DNA from: Aldehydirespirator sp965248735
GTDB taxonomy: Bacteria; Actinomycetota; Acidimicrobiia; Acidimicrobiales; Aldehydirespiratoraceae
Direction of reading: 5' to 3'
DNA: 64,000 nt
Assembly: GCA_965248735.1 (NCBI GenBank)
Contig: OZ252146.1
Location: 1,116,001-1,180,000, forward strand
This document shows, piece by piece, positions 32,049 through 40,669 of the stretch (positions are counted from its first letter, which is position 1; each line of letters opens with the position of its first letter). Position numbers and translations under genes: made by a program. The notes beneath the pieces are model-generated. The model worked only from the letters and a program-made list of their open reading frames with translations. It was not told the DNA's origin and made no database searches.

Positions 32049-33480
32049 CTTGGACACACCCACCCCCGCCTACTCGATAACCATCAAGGTATCGCTTGGC
32101 AACCGACCCGGAACGCTCGGTCGATTCGCCACCGCCATCGGCGACGCGGGCGGCAACATCGCTGCCATCCCGGGATTCGAGGCCAAGGGCCCGGTCGTGA
32201 TGCGGGAAATTGACGTGCTCGCCAAGTCGCCCGCCCACGCCCGCCAGATAGTGTCCGCCGTCAGCGACCTTGACGGCGTCACTGTGATCGACTGGTGGGA
32301 CCGCACGTTCCGCCTCCATGAGGGTGGCAAGATCGAGGTGAACGCCCTCTGTCCCGTGGGCGACGCCTACGACTTGGCCATGGCGTACACGCCCGGAGTG
32401 GCCCGTGTCTGCACCGCGATTCAGCGGGAGCCGATGTTGCGTCACACCCACACGATGGTCAAGAACATCGTCGCCATCGTCACCGATGGCACCGCGGTTC
32501 TGGGCCTCGGCAACATCGGTCCCGCGGCGGCCCTGCCGGTGATGGAGGGCAAGGCTCTGCTGTTCAAGGAGTTCGGCGGAGTCGACGCCTTCCCGGTGTG
32601 CCTCGATGTGGCCACGCCCGAAGAGCTGGTTGAGACTGTTGTTCGCATAGCCCCCTCGTTCGGTGGCATCAACTTGGAGGACATAGCCGCCCCCGCAGCC
32701 TTCGAGATCGAAGAGCGGCTAATCGAAGCACTCGACATTCCCGTGTTTCACGACGACCAGCACGGCACGGCCATAGTCACGACGGCTGCGCTTCGGAATG
32801 CTCTTAAGCTTGTCGACAGACAGATCGGCGATGTGTCGGTAGTTATCTCGGGCACAGGCGCGGCTGGCCTGGCTGTAGCGAAGATGCTCCATGACGCGGC
32901 AGTGGGTGAGATTGTGGGCGTTGATCGTGCCGGTGCGATCCATCAGGGCCGAAACGATCTGAACGACGCCAAACAGTGGTTCGTGCACAACACCAATCCC
33001 GACGGCAAGGCTGGCTCGCTCTCAGATGTCATCAGGGGCGCGGATGTCTTCGTGGGCCTGTCAGCTCCGGGCCTCCTCAGTGTTGACGATGTGCGCGCCA
33101 TGGCACGCAATCCCATCGTTTTTGCAATGGCGAATCCCGACCCTGAGATACGCCCCGAGGAAGTTGATGGTCTCGCCGCGGTTATGGCCACCGGCCGGTC
33201 CGATTTTCCCAATCAGATCAACAATGTTCTTGCCTTTCCGGGCGTGTTCCGGGGCGCACTCGACGCCAGTGCGACATGTATTACCGAACAGATGAAGGCG
33301 GCCGCAGCCCAAGCCATCGCCGAGGTGATCGACGATGAGGATCTGGACCGCAACTACATCATCCCGTCCGTCTTCGACAGGAGGGTTGCGTCGCGGGTGG
33401 CGGCCGAGGTGGCGGCTTGCGCCGTGGCCGAGGGTTGCGTGCGGCCCCCTGCCCCGCCAGTCCCCTCCGACCGGCTCTGA
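32035..33480 (+). CDS. NAD-type malic enzyme with N-terminal ACT domain
   Basis: Oxidatively decarboxylates malate to pyruvate. The 481-aa protein begins with an ACT domain (TIKVSLGNRPGTLGRFATAI, residues about 15-90), a likely allosteric site. The malic enzyme N-domain follows (MAYTPGVARVC, TDGTAVLGLGNIGPAAALPV, FHDDQHGTAIV) and then the NAD(P)-binding domain (VVISGTGAAGLAVAKMLHDA, IVFAMANPDPEIRPEEVDG). ATG 32035 is used; TTG 32050 is an in-frame alternative just behind a leader mini-ORF. The 3' end carries a short tandem repeat (33467-33530) that covers the final Ser-Asp-Arg-Leu codons. Confidence 0.93.
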   Translation: MSGVDLDTPTPAYSITIKVSLGNRPGTLGRFATAIGDAGGNIAAIPGFEAKGPVVMREIDVLAKSPAHARQIVSAVSDLDGVTVIDWWDRTFRLHEGGKIEVNALCPVGDAYDLAMAYTPGVARVCTAIQREPMLRHTHTMVKNIVAIVTDGTAVLGLGNIGPAAALPVMEGKALLFKEFGGVDAFPVCLDVATPEELVETVVRIAPSFGGINLEDIAAPAAFEIEERLIEALDIPVFHDDQHGTAIVTTAALRNALKLVDRQIGDVSVVISGTGAAGLAVAKMLHDAAVGEIVGVDRAGAIHQGRNDLNDAKQWFVHNTNPDGKAGSLSDVIRGADVFVGLSAPGLLSVDDVRAMARNPIVFAMANPDPEIRPEEVDGLAAVMATGRSDFPNQINNVLAFPGVFRGALDASATCITEQMKAAAAQAIAEVIDDEDLDRNYIIPSVFDRRVASRVAAEVAACAVAEGCVRPPAPPVPSDRL

Positions 33481-33530
33481 GCCCGACCGGATCTGAACCC
33501 GACCGGCTCTAGGCTCCGACCGGCTCTGAG
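33467..33530 (+). repeat. four-copy 15-bp repeat at the end of the malic enzyme gene
   Basis: CCGACCGGCTCTGAG at 33467-33481, 33483-33497, 33499-33513 and 33516-33530, with one or two changes per copy and a period of 16-17 bp. The first copy contains the last codons and stop of the gene; the others are non-coding duplicates of that tail. Confidence 0.75.
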
Positions 33531-33541
33531 CGTCCGGCGCG

Positions 33542-35395
33542 TCAGACCCCGAGACGCTCGACGTCGCGTACCGCGCCCTTGTCCGCGGATGTGGCCATGG
33601 CGGCGTAGGCCCGCAGCGCGGCCGACACCTGGCGCTGGCGGGTCCGGGGCCTCCAGCCGCCCGGGCGTGCGTCCTCCTCGGCCCGCCGCCTCTCGAACTC
33701 CGCGTCGTCGATCCTCAGGTTGACGGTGCGGTTGGGGATGTCGATGTCGATGGTGTCGCCGTCTCGGATCAAGGCGATGGCCCCGCCCTCGGCCGCCTCG
33801 GGCGAGGCGTGGCCGATGGAGAGGCCCGACGTCCCGCCCGAGAAACGGCCGTCGGTGAGCAGCGCGCACTCCTTGCCCAGCCCGCGGGACTTGATGTACG
33901 AGGTCGGGTAGAGCATCTCCTGCATGCCGGGGCCGCCCCGGGGCCCCTCGTATCGCACGATCACCACATCACCGGACTGGATTCCTCCCTCGGAGTCGAG
34001 GATCCCGTCGCAGGCCTCCTCCTGGCTCTCGAACACCCTGGCCGGGCCCGAGAACCGGAAGATCGACTCGTCAACGCCGGCGGTCTTGATGATGCAGCCG
34101 TCGGTGGCGATGTTGCCGTAGAGCACGGCCAGGCCGCCGTCGGCGCTGTAGGCCTGCCCGACCGAGCGGATGCAGCCGTGGGCGCGGTCGGTGTCGAGCG
34201 TCGGCCATCTCTCGGACTGGCTGAACGCCTCCTGGGTGGGGATGCCCGCCGGCCCGGCCCGGAAGAAGTCGACAACGTCGCGGGAGGGGTTGCGCATCAC
34301 GTCCCACACGTCCAGGGCATCGGCGAGCGTGGCCGAGTGCACCGTCGACACCGACGTGTCGAGCAGCCCGCCCCTGTCGAGCTCGCCCAGGATGCCCATG
34401 ATTCCGCCGGCCCTGTGCACGTCCTCCACGTGGAACTCCTGTGTGGACGGGGCCACCTTGCAGATGTTGGGCGTGCTACGGCTGAGCCGATCGATGTCGG
34501 CCATCGTGAAGTCCACCTCGCCCTCGCGGGCCGCGGCCAGGATGTGCAGCACGGTGTTGGTGGAGCCGCCCATGGCGATGTCGAGGCGGATGGCGTTCTC
34601 GAAGGCGGTCTTGGTGGCGATCGAGCGGGGCAGCACCGACTCGTCGTCCTTCTCGTAGCAGCGGCGGGCCAGGTCGACCACCCGCCGCCCGGCCTCCAAG
34701 AACAGCTCGCGGCGGTCGGCGTGGGTGGCCACCACGGTGCCGTTGCCCGGCAGCGAAAGACCCAGGGCCTCGGTGAGGCAGTTCATGGAGTTGGCGGTGA
34801 ACATTCCCGAGCAGGATCCGCACGTGGGACAGGCCGAGCGCTCCATCTCCAGCAGGTCCTCGTCGCTGACCGAGGCGTCGCCCGCGGAGATCATGGGGTT
34901 GATCAGGTCGAGCTTCACGCTGACGCCGCCCAGCTTGGTCTTGCCGGCCTCCATCGGCCCGCCCGACACGAACACGGCAGGCACGTTGAGCCGCATGGCG
35001 GCGATGAGCATCCCGGGGGTGATCTTGTCGCAGTTGGAGATGCACACCAGCGCGTCGGCGCAGTGGGCGTTGACCATGTACTCCACCGAGTCGGCTATGA
35101 GATCGCGGCTGGGAAGGCTGTAGAGCATCCCGCCGTGGCCCATGGCGATGCCGTCGTCCACCGCGATGGTGTTGAACTCCTTGGCCACTCCGCCGGCGGC
35201 CTCGATCTCACGGGCCACTAGCTGGCCCATGTCCTTGAGATGAACATGGCCGGGCACGAACTGGGTGAACGAGTTTGACACCGCCACGATCGGCTTGTCG
35301 AAGTCGTCGTCGGTCATGCCCGTGGCCCGCCACAGAGCGCGGGCGCCGGCCATGTTCCGGCCCTGGGTGGTGGTGTGGGATCTGAGCTGCGCCAT
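33542..35395 (-). CDS. ilvD: dihydroxy-acid dehydratase
   Basis: Fe-S enzyme of valine, leucine and isoleucine synthesis that dehydrates dihydroxy acids to 2-keto acids. The 617-aa protein has cluster cysteines in CISNCDKITPGM and CPTCGSCSGMFTANSMNCL, and the C-terminal motif TDGRFSGGTSGLSIGHASPE. The start ATG 35395 is fixed by homology (MAQLRSHTTTQGRNMAGARA) and by TAGAGT (minus, 35408-35403) 7 nt upstream. The frame is open further upstream through an inverted copy of the 44-bp repeat, but that extension is not family-like. Confidence 0.96.
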   Translation of the reverse strand: MAQLRSHTTTQGRNMAGARALWRATGMTDDDFDKPIVAVSNSFTQFVPGHVHLKDMGQLVAREIEAAGGVAKEFNTIAVDDGIAMGHGGMLYSLPSRDLIADSVEYMVNAHCADALVCISNCDKITPGMLIAAMRLNVPAVFVSGGPMEAGKTKLGGVSVKLDLINPMISAGDASVSDEDLLEMERSACPTCGSCSGMFTANSMNCLTEALGLSLPGNGTVVATHADRRELFLEAGRRVVDLARRCYEKDDESVLPRSIATKTAFENAIRLDIAMGGSTNTVLHILAAAREGEVDFTMADIDRLSRSTPNICKVAPSTQEFHVEDVHRAGGIMGILGELDRGGLLDTSVSTVHSATLADALDVWDVMRNPSRDVVDFFRAGPAGIPTQEAFSQSERWPTLDTDRAHGCIRSVGQAYSADGGLAVLYGNIATDGCIIKTAGVDESIFRFSGPARVFESQEEACDGILDSEGGIQSGDVVIVRYEGPRGGPGMQEMLYPTSYIKSRGLGKECALLTDGRFSGGTSGLSIGHASPEAAEGGAIALIRDGDTIDIDIPNRTVNLRIDDAEFERRRAEEDARPGGWRPRTRQRQVSAALRAYAAMATSADKGAVRDVERLGV

Positions 35396-35455
35396 GGGAT
35401 CAACTCTACTTTGAGCATGCGCGGATAGGTGGTGAGCGACTCGCGGTGCGGGGTT

Positions 35456-35498
35456 GTGTTTCCCGCTCTTGTTCGCTGCGCTCACGGGCCGCTCGGGC
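35456..35498 (-). repeat. dispersed inverted copy of the 44-bp clpB-purA repeat
   Basis: Forty-three bases match the repeat unit of 28461-28680 in reverse complement with a single mismatch. It lies in the 262-bp gap between the P450 gene and ilvD, about 60 bp before the ilvD start. The unit contains GTGAGCGCAGCGAACAAGAG, which supplies an in-frame GTG to the ilvD reading frame, probably by chance. The rest of the gap (35499-35657) shows nothing recognisable. Confidence 0.9.
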
Positions 35499-35657
35499 CA
35501 CGGCCTCGCTCAACACCTTGCGAGACTCTTCGTGAACTTCGGCCTATCCGCTCGGCCTCTTACTCGAATTGGCAGCCGTGAGGCCCGAGAAGCGCTCCCT
35601 GTGCTGCCGATTCGCAGCGCTAGTGACAGCACTCCGTGCGGCGGTCGGCGGGGTGGT

Positions 35658-36971
35658 CTATGTCGACGCGCACCGTGGCGCTGCAGGGGTGAACTCCGCG
35701 GGCAGGTGCTTGATGCCGTGGATGAAGGCCGATGCGAGCAGCTCGGGCTCGCCGGTCGCATGGATGTCGCCGATGCGGGTGAACAGCTCGCGGAACATGA
35801 CCTTGATCTCCCGGCGGGCCAGGTGGGCACCGAGGCAGTAGTGCGGTCCTGGGCCGCCGTAGCCGACGTGGGGGTTGGGGTCGCGCAGCACGTCGAAGGC
35901 GAGCGGGTCGTCGAACACCGACTCGTCACGGTTGGCGCACAGGTAGTTCATCACCACTTGATCGCCCTCGTCGATCTTGGTGCCCTCCAGCTCGGTGTCG
36001 CAAAACGCGGTGCGGCGCATGTAGGTGACCGGGCTGGCGATGCGGACTATCTCCTCTATCGCGCCGTGGGCCACCCCCTCGAAGTCGTCGGCCCAGATGC
36101 GGCGCTGGTCGGGGTTGTCGGTCAGGTACACCAGCCCCCAGCTGATGGCATTGCGGGTGGTCTCGTTGCCGGCCACCACCAGCAGGATGAAGAAGCTGGC
36201 CAGCTCGGCCCGGGTCAGCCGTTCACCGTCGACCTCCGCGTTGACGAGCACGCTCGTCAAGTCGCCGGTGTCGACGCCGACCTTGGATTCGGCCACCTCA
36301 TCCATGAGCTGGCTCAGCGACTCTCCCGCGGTGAGGATGGCGGTGATGAGGTCGCCGAACTCTGGCACGTACTCGGAATCGGCCGCACCCAGGATGATGT
36401 TCGACTGGTCGAACACGAAGTCATGGTGAGAGGCGGGGATCCCCATGAGGTCACAAACGATGCGCAGCGGCAGCCGGGCCGCGACGTCGGTGACGAAGTC
36501 GCATTCACCCCGCTCGCAGATTTCGTCCACGATCATCGCGGCTTGGTCCTTCACCGCGTCCTCGAGCCGGGCCAGCATCCGAGGGGTGAATCCTGCCGCC
36601 ACCAGCCGCCTCAGACGGGCGTGGCGGGGGTCGTCCATGGAGATGATCGAGTTGAAGTACTCGTTGAACTCCGGCGGGAAGTCGTTGATGGTGACGCCGG
36701 AGGCCGACGAGTAGACCTGCGCGTTGCGTGACACCTCCAGGATGGGCGCGTGCCGGGTTACGACCCAGGCGCCGGGCGTGCGGATGCTGGCTAGCTCCTC
36801 GGAGAACTGGAACCCCGGGAAGAACGTGAGCGGCTCCGAGCGCAGCTTCGTCAGGTTCTCCTCCACCTCGCGGCGGTGCCGCTTCCAGAACGTGTTGTGG
36901 ATCGGGTTGTGAGGATCCGCCTCAGTTGCTGGTGCGGGCTTGGTGGCAGGGCCGGGCGTGACGAGTGTCAT
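35658..36971 (-). CDS. cytochrome P450 (CYP125/142-like group)
   Basis: A 437-aa soluble bacterial P450 mono-oxygenase. The I-helix oxygen motif is VVAGNETTRNAISWG, the K-helix ExxR is EEIVRIAS (Glu-x-x-Arg), and the haem loop is GYGGPGPHYCLGAHLARRE with the proximal Cys. AGNETTRN and PHYCLGAHLAR resemble the CYP125/142/124 group, which hydroxylates sterol side chains or branched lipids, but substrate assignment is inference. No ferredoxin or reductase gene is adjacent. A weak AGGA element precedes ATG 36971. The tRNA cluster lies just upstream. Confidence 0.93.
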   Translation of the reverse strand: MTLVTPGPATKPAPATEADPHNPIHNTFWKRHRREVEENLTKLRSEPLTFFPGFQFSEELASIRTPGAWVVTRHAPILEVSRNAQVYSSASGVTINDFPPEFNEYFNSIISMDDPRHARLRRLVAAGFTPRMLARLEDAVKDQAAMIVDEICERGECDFVTDVAARLPLRIVCDLMGIPASHHDFVFDQSNIILGAADSEYVPEFGDLITAILTAGESLSQLMDEVAESKVGVDTGDLTSVLVNAEVDGERLTRAELASFFILLVVAGNETTRNAISWGLVYLTDNPDQRRIWADDFEGVAHGAIEEIVRIASPVTYMRRTAFCDTELEGTKIDEGDQVVMNYLCANRDESVFDDPLAFDVLRDPNPHVGYGGPGPHYCLGAHLARREIKVMFRELFTRIGDIHATGEPELLASAFIHGIKHLPAEFTPAAPRCAST

Positions 36972-37041
36972 GGCATCGAGATCCTGGTCGGCACGTGGCC
37001 CCCTAAATCTGGACCCTTCTTGGTCTGTCGTCTGACTGTAG

Positions 37042-37114
37042 TGGTCGGGCGCGGCGTCGATCCGCGGACCTTCCGCTTTTCAGGCGGACGCTCTGCCAAC
37101 TGAGCTACCCGACC
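37042..37114 (-). tRNA. tRNA-Phe (anticodon GAA)
   Basis: A 73-nt tRNA on the minus strand. Acceptor GGTCGGG (37114-37108) pairs with CCCGACC (37049-37043), discriminator A at 37042. The anticodon loop is CTGAAAA (GAA). Third of three tandem tRNAs in transcription order. Confidence 0.95.
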
Positions 37115-37145
37115 GGGTCATCGCCGTCCCCGGAGGGCGGCAACG

Positions 37146-37220
37146 CGGTCCTGACGGGATTTGAACCCGCGGCCTCCACCTTGACAGGGTGGCGATCACT
37201 CCAGACTGATCTACAGGACC
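37146..37220 (-). tRNA. tRNA-Asp (anticodon GTC)
   Basis: A 75-nt tRNA on the minus strand. Acceptor GGTCCTG (37220-37214) pairs with CAGGACC (37153-37147), discriminator G at 37146. The anticodon loop is CTGTCAA (GTC). Second of the Glu-Asp-Phe cluster. Confidence 0.95.
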
Positions 37221-37275
37221 GGGCGCACGACGAGCGTGCGAGTGGAGAAACGCTAGCGAGCCGCGCTGCTGCTTG

Positions 37276-37348
37276 CACCCCCAACGGGATTCGAACCCGT
37301 GTTACCGGCGTGAAAGGCCGGCGTCCTAGGCCGCTGGACGATGGGGGC
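37276..37348 (-). tRNA. tRNA-Glu (anticodon TTC)
   Basis: A 73-nt tRNA on the minus strand. Acceptor GCCCCCA (37348-37342) pairs with TGGGGGT (37283-37277, one G-U pair), discriminator G at 37276. The anticodon loop is CTTTCAC (TTC). First of the Glu-Asp-Phe cluster, an order common in actinobacteria. Confidence 0.95.
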
Positions 37349-37494
37349 CCGCCGGCCGTTGCCGACCGGCTCAGGCTACCGGCCTTCCGCGTACTGCCGG
37401 ATGGGCGGCGTGGCGCCCATGAGAGCGGCTACTTCCGCCAAGTACCCGGTGGAATCTGAACTGCGCCGTCGTCGGCGCCGCACTCGCCGAGCTG

Positions 37495-37743
37495 TCACTC
37501 ATATCTCGCCTCGACACGGACATGGACTCCCTGATCCTTCTGGATCAGACAGAAACGGGCGACCCCGCCCTCGACCCCATCCTCTCCGAGATTGCGGCGG
37601 AGCCGGCCCAGCTTCAACAATGAGATTCCGGACCCAACCTCGGCACGGGCTACGCACCGTACGGCCTGGGCACGCACACGTGCCTCGGTGCCCGGTGGAC
37701 GGAACTGCACCAGCCGGCTGAACCTATCGAGCAGACGGCTCAT
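37495..37743 (-). CDS. small hypothetical protein
   Basis: An 82-aa frame starting MSRLLDRFSRLVQF, basic and with no recognised domain or membrane segment. The support is positional: TACAGT (minus, 37757-37752) lies 8 nt before ATG 37743, the same arrangement as at many leaderless genes here. The reading frame could still be fortuitous in GC-rich DNA. It lies between the DUF2017 gene and the tRNA cluster, on the same strand as both. Confidence 0.45.
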   Translation of the reverse strand: MSRLLDRFSRLVQFRPPGTEARVRAQAVRCVARAEVGSGISLLKLGRLRRNLGEDGVEGGVARFCLIQKDQGVHVRVEARYE

Positions 37744-37834
37744 GGCATGTCACTGTATCTTCCCGGCCGAATCGCAATCGTGGGCACAGATGTTGCCACT
37801 GCCTGCTGTCCCACAGACTCGGGAACGCCGTCTG

Positions 37835-38323
37835 TCAGTCGTCGGTGCCGGGCTCCAGGGTCTCGGCCGCGACCGTCACGAGCTGGTCGAGCAAGCCGCC
37901 GAGCCACTCGTAGAGCATGTACCGGGCCGCGTCCTGGGTCTGGTCGCCGGCCCGCGCCGGGTCGAAGGTCGCGGCACCGACTCCGAGCGTGTTCCCCAGG
38001 TACAGGCGCACACTGTTGAGGGTCTGCATCCATGCGGCCACCCCGTCGTTGTCGAGCGGGGCGCCTCCCAGCCCGGCCTCAACGGTGTCGATCGCCTCCA
38101 GCCGGTGCCGCAGCAGGGAGTCCCCGGTCATCTCCCAGAACTCCTCGGAAGCCTGGCGGTCGTGGATGTGCACCGGCGGCTGGAAGCGGAGCAGGGAGGG
38201 ACCCTTGCCTCCCACCAGCAGCTGCCGGAACTGTTCGAGGACCGCGGCCAGACCGTCGCGCTCGTCGTCTCGCAGGGTCACTGTGATGCCGTCGGGGCCG
38301 GCCCGAAACCTCCCGCGTGCCAT
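37835..38323 (-). CDS. DUF2017 family protein
   Basis: A 162-aa protein matching the actinobacterial DUF2017 family in length and layout: an early LRDDERDGLAAVLEQFRQLL helix, a central WEMTGDSLLRHRLEAIDTV segment, and a long C-terminal helical part (WMQTLNSVRLYLGNTLG, RYMLYEWLGGLLDQLV). The function is unknown. Family members are habitually found next to clpS, as here (10-bp gap, same strand), so a role in ClpS/Clp proteolysis is plausible but unproven. Confidence 0.8.
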   Translation of the reverse strand: MARGRFRAGPDGITVTLRDDERDGLAAVLEQFRQLLVGGKGPSLLRFQPPVHIHDRQASEEFWEMTGDSLLRHRLEAIDTVEAGLGGAPLDNDGVAAWMQTLNSVRLYLGNTLGVGAATFDPARAGDQTQDAARYMLYEWLGGLLDQLVTVAAETLEPGTDD

Positions 38324-38333
38324 CAGTCTTGCA

Positions 38334-38660
38334 TCAGTCCTGCTCGAGGATCGCCCACAGGCCGTGCTCGTGAAGCCGGTAGACGTCGAACTCGGCCTTC
38401 TCCTTCTGCCCCGACGACACGACGGCCTTGCCTTCGGCGTGGACCTGCATCATCAGGCGGTGTGCCTTCTCCTGCGAGTAGCCGAACAGCTTGCGAAACA
38501 CATAGGTGACGTACGACATGAGGTTGACCGGATCGTCGAGCACGATCACCTTCCAGGGCCGATCGGGCCTGCGGTCGGTCTCGACGACCGGATCCTTCAC
38601 GGGCAAGGTCACCGGCGACGCCATGGCCCGCGGCGCGAGGGTGGCCACGGCCGGCGTCAT
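38334..38660 (-). CDS. clpS: ATP-dependent Clp protease adaptor ClpS
   Basis: N-degron adaptor that hands N-end-rule substrates to ClpA/ClpC. The 108-aa protein has a disordered N-terminus and the ClpS core: WKVIVLDDPVNLMSYVTYVF (with the Asp-Asp-Pro and N-degron pocket residues), KAHRLMMQVHAEGKAVVSSG and a final DVYRLHEHGLWAILEQD. ATG 38660 overlaps the ctaA stop as ATGA; an internal ATG at 38624 is possible. The gene is transcribed with ctaA and the DUF2017 gene. Confidence 0.95.
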   Translation of the reverse strand: MTPAVATLAPRAMASPVTLPVKDPVVETDRRPDRPWKVIVLDDPVNLMSYVTYVFRKLFGYSQEKAHRLMMQVHAEGKAVVSSGQKEKAEFDVYRLHEHGLWAILEQD

Positions 38661-39571
38661 GGTCTGGCTCCGGCTATCGCCGCACCGTCGGCGCGGTAGC
38701 TCGGCGCCACGGCCGCCGCAGGGGCGGGCCCGCAGGTGGCCTTGACCATCTCGATCCAGACGACCGACGCCAGAGCGACGTGAATCCCGACCAGCAGGGC
38801 GGGAACCCCCGCGAAGTACTGCGTGTAGCCCACCGCCCCCTGCACAGCCAGCAGCACCGCCACCCGGCCCATCCTGGAGTGGGAGCCGGCGCCCAAGGTC
38901 CGCAGCCGCCACCACGTCAACACCACCATCGCCAGCAGGGCCAGGGCGACGATGCTGTGGATTCGGGCCACCTCCCGCACCAGCAGCGGGAGTCGCTCGG
39001 CCCGGGTGTCGCCGGCGTGGGGGCCGGCCCCGGTGACGAGCGTGCCGGTCACCAGCAGGACGGCGCCGAGCGACAGCACGGCCCACAGCATGATCCCGGT
39101 CCGGGCGTCGGTCCGTCGGCTCTCGCCCGTCTCGGTGCCGTGGTGGCGGGCCCTGGCGTCGAGCACGGCCGCGTTCAGCAGCAGCACCATCGACAGCAGG
39201 AAGTGCCCCATGGTGAAGCGGGGGTCGAGCCCGGTCTTCACCAGCAGGGCTCCCAGCACGACCTGGGCCAGAACCCCCGCTACCAGCCCCAGCGACAGGA
39301 GCGTCAGGTCGCGCCGGCTGGGCCGCCGCGCCCAGGAGCCCAGCACGGCCGCGATCACCGCAACCGCGACCACCCCGGTGAAGAGCCGGTTCACGAACTC
39401 CACCAGGGCGTGGTACTCGAGGTCGGCCGCGAAGCGGTCCTCGGAGCAGGTCGGCCAGTCCTCGCACCCCAGGCCCGAGCCGGTGAGGCGCACCGCGGCG
39501 CCGGTCACAACGATGGCTGCGAGCGCCCACAGGGCGAACCGCGTGAGCCTGGCGTATGTGCGCGGGGCCAC
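38657..39571 (-). CDS. ctaA: haem A synthase (COX15/CtaA)
   Basis: Oxidises haem O to haem A for the aa3 oxidase, in the membrane. The 304-aa protein has about eight membrane segments and conserved His residues in LEYHALVEFVNRLFTG, RFTMGHFLLSMVLLLNAAVL, VARIHSIVALALLAMVVLTW and LVGIHVALASVVW. The cysteine pair CEDWPTC near residues 36-42 matches the extracytoplasmic pair of CtaA. GTG 39571 follows TACCAT (minus, 39583-39578) by 6 nt, suggesting a leaderless transcript. It is divergent from ctaB, the gene for the preceding step of haem modification. Confidence 0.93.
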   Translation of the reverse strand: MAPRTYARLTRFALWALAAIVVTGAAVRLTGSGLGCEDWPTCSEDRFAADLEYHALVEFVNRLFTGVVAVAVIAAVLGSWARRPSRRDLTLLSLGLVAGVLAQVVLGALLVKTGLDPRFTMGHFLLSMVLLLNAAVLDARARHHGTETGESRRTDARTGIMLWAVLSLGAVLLVTGTLVTGAGPHAGDTRAERLPLLVREVARIHSIVALALLAMVVLTWWRLRTLGAGSHSRMGRVAVLLAVQGAVGYTQYFAGVPALLVGIHVALASVVWIEMVKATCGPAPAAAVAPSYRADGAAIAGARP

Positions 39572-39664
39572 ACGCCGATGGTACGGCCAAATCTCGGGCC
39601 GCGGAATACCTCCGGCAATGCTGGCGGCTGTCGTACCGGCGCCCCTTCGTCGTAACCTGCGGTT
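39572..39664. promoter_or_regulatory. divergent ctaA / ctaB promoter region
   Basis: A 93-bp gap with two -10-like boxes facing apart: TACCAT for ctaA (minus, 39583-39578, 6 nt before GTG 39571) and TAACCT for ctaB (39653-39658, 6 nt before GTG 39665). No ribosome-binding sites are seen for either gene. No palindromic operator was found. Confidence 0.5.
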
Positions 39665-40561
39665 GTGACCGGAACGCTGGCCGCGCCCCGCCTCGCCCGC
39701 GCTGCGGCCTTCGTGGCCCTGACGAAGCCCCGCATCGTCGAGTTGCTGCTGGTAACCACGGTCCCCTCGATGATCCTGGCCGAGGGGGGACTGCCGTCGC
39801 TGTGGCTGATGGGGGCCACCGTTGCGGGAGGCGCGATGGCCGCTGGTGGGGCCAACGCGCTGAACATGTACGTCGACCGAGACATCGACCGGCTCATGCA
39901 CAGGACCCGGAACCGGCCGCTGGTCACCGGCGCGGTCCACCCGACCGAGGCCATCGTGTTCGCGGTGGCCCTCACCGCCGGCTCCTTCGTGTGGCTGTGG
40001 GCCTTCGTGAACCTGCTGTCGGCCGCGCTGGCCGCCGCGGCCGCCCTGTTCTACGTGTTCGTCTACTCGCTGTGGCTCAAGCGGACATCGATCCGCAACA
40101 TCGTCATCGGCGGCGCGGCCGGGGCGGTGCCGACCCTCGTGGGCTGGACCGCGGTCACGGGCTCGCTCGACTGGCCCCCTGCGGTGCTGTTCGCGGTGAT
40201 CTTCTACTGGACGCCGCCCCACTTCTGGGCCCTCGCCATCCGCTATCGCAGCGACTATCAGGCCGCCGAGGTGCCCATGCTCCCCGCGGTGGCCGGGCTG
40301 CGGGCGACCGCTCGCCGCATCGTCGCCTACACGGTCGTGCTGTGGGCCCTGACCCTGGTGCTGGTGCCCGTTGCGCCGATGGGGATCCTGTATGCGGTCG
40401 TGGCCCTGGTCGGTGGCGCCGGCTTTCTCGCGCTGGCCGTCGGTGTGCTGCGCCGCCCGGACCCGGCCCGGTCGATGCGGCTCTTCGGCTGGTCCAACGC
40501 CTATGTCGTGCTGCTCTTCGGGGCGGTCGCTGCCGACGTTCTGATCCGCAACGGGTTGTAA
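39665..40561 (+). CDS. ctaB: protohaem IX farnesyltransferase (haem O synthase)
   Basis: Attaches a farnesyl group to haem B to make haem O. The 298-aa UbiA-family membrane protein has about nine membrane segments and the Asp-rich substrate motif NALNMYVDRDIDRLMHRTRN (N-x3-D-x2-x-D), with the second conserved loop around YRSDYQAAEVPMLPAVAG. It heads the oxidase locus and is divergent from ctaA; together they provide haem A for CoxA. Confidence 0.95.
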   Translation: MTGTLAAPRLARAAAFVALTKPRIVELLLVTTVPSMILAEGGLPSLWLMGATVAGGAMAAGGANALNMYVDRDIDRLMHRTRNRPLVTGAVHPTEAIVFAVALTAGSFVWLWAFVNLLSAALAAAAALFYVFVYSLWLKRTSIRNIVIGGAAGAVPTLVGWTAVTGSLDWPPAVLFAVIFYWTPPHFWALAIRYRSDYQAAEVPMLPAVAGLRATARRIVAYTVVLWALTLVLVPVAPMGILYAVVALVGGAGFLALAVGVLRRPDPARSMRLFGWSNAYVVLLFGAVAADVLIRNGL

Positions 40562-40669
40562 GAGGCCGAGCGTGTTCCCTCCACCCTGGCAGTTGGGCCC
40601 GTCCGTGGGTCCCCGGAGTCGGAGCCGGTTGTCGGCGGCTCCATCGGCACTGTGTAGCATCGCCTCCCG

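Noticed and set aside
33542..35485. Longer IlvD starting inside the inverted 44-bp repeat
   Set aside because: The extra 30 residues are repeat-derived and not family-like; the TAGAGT box and homology support ATG 35395.
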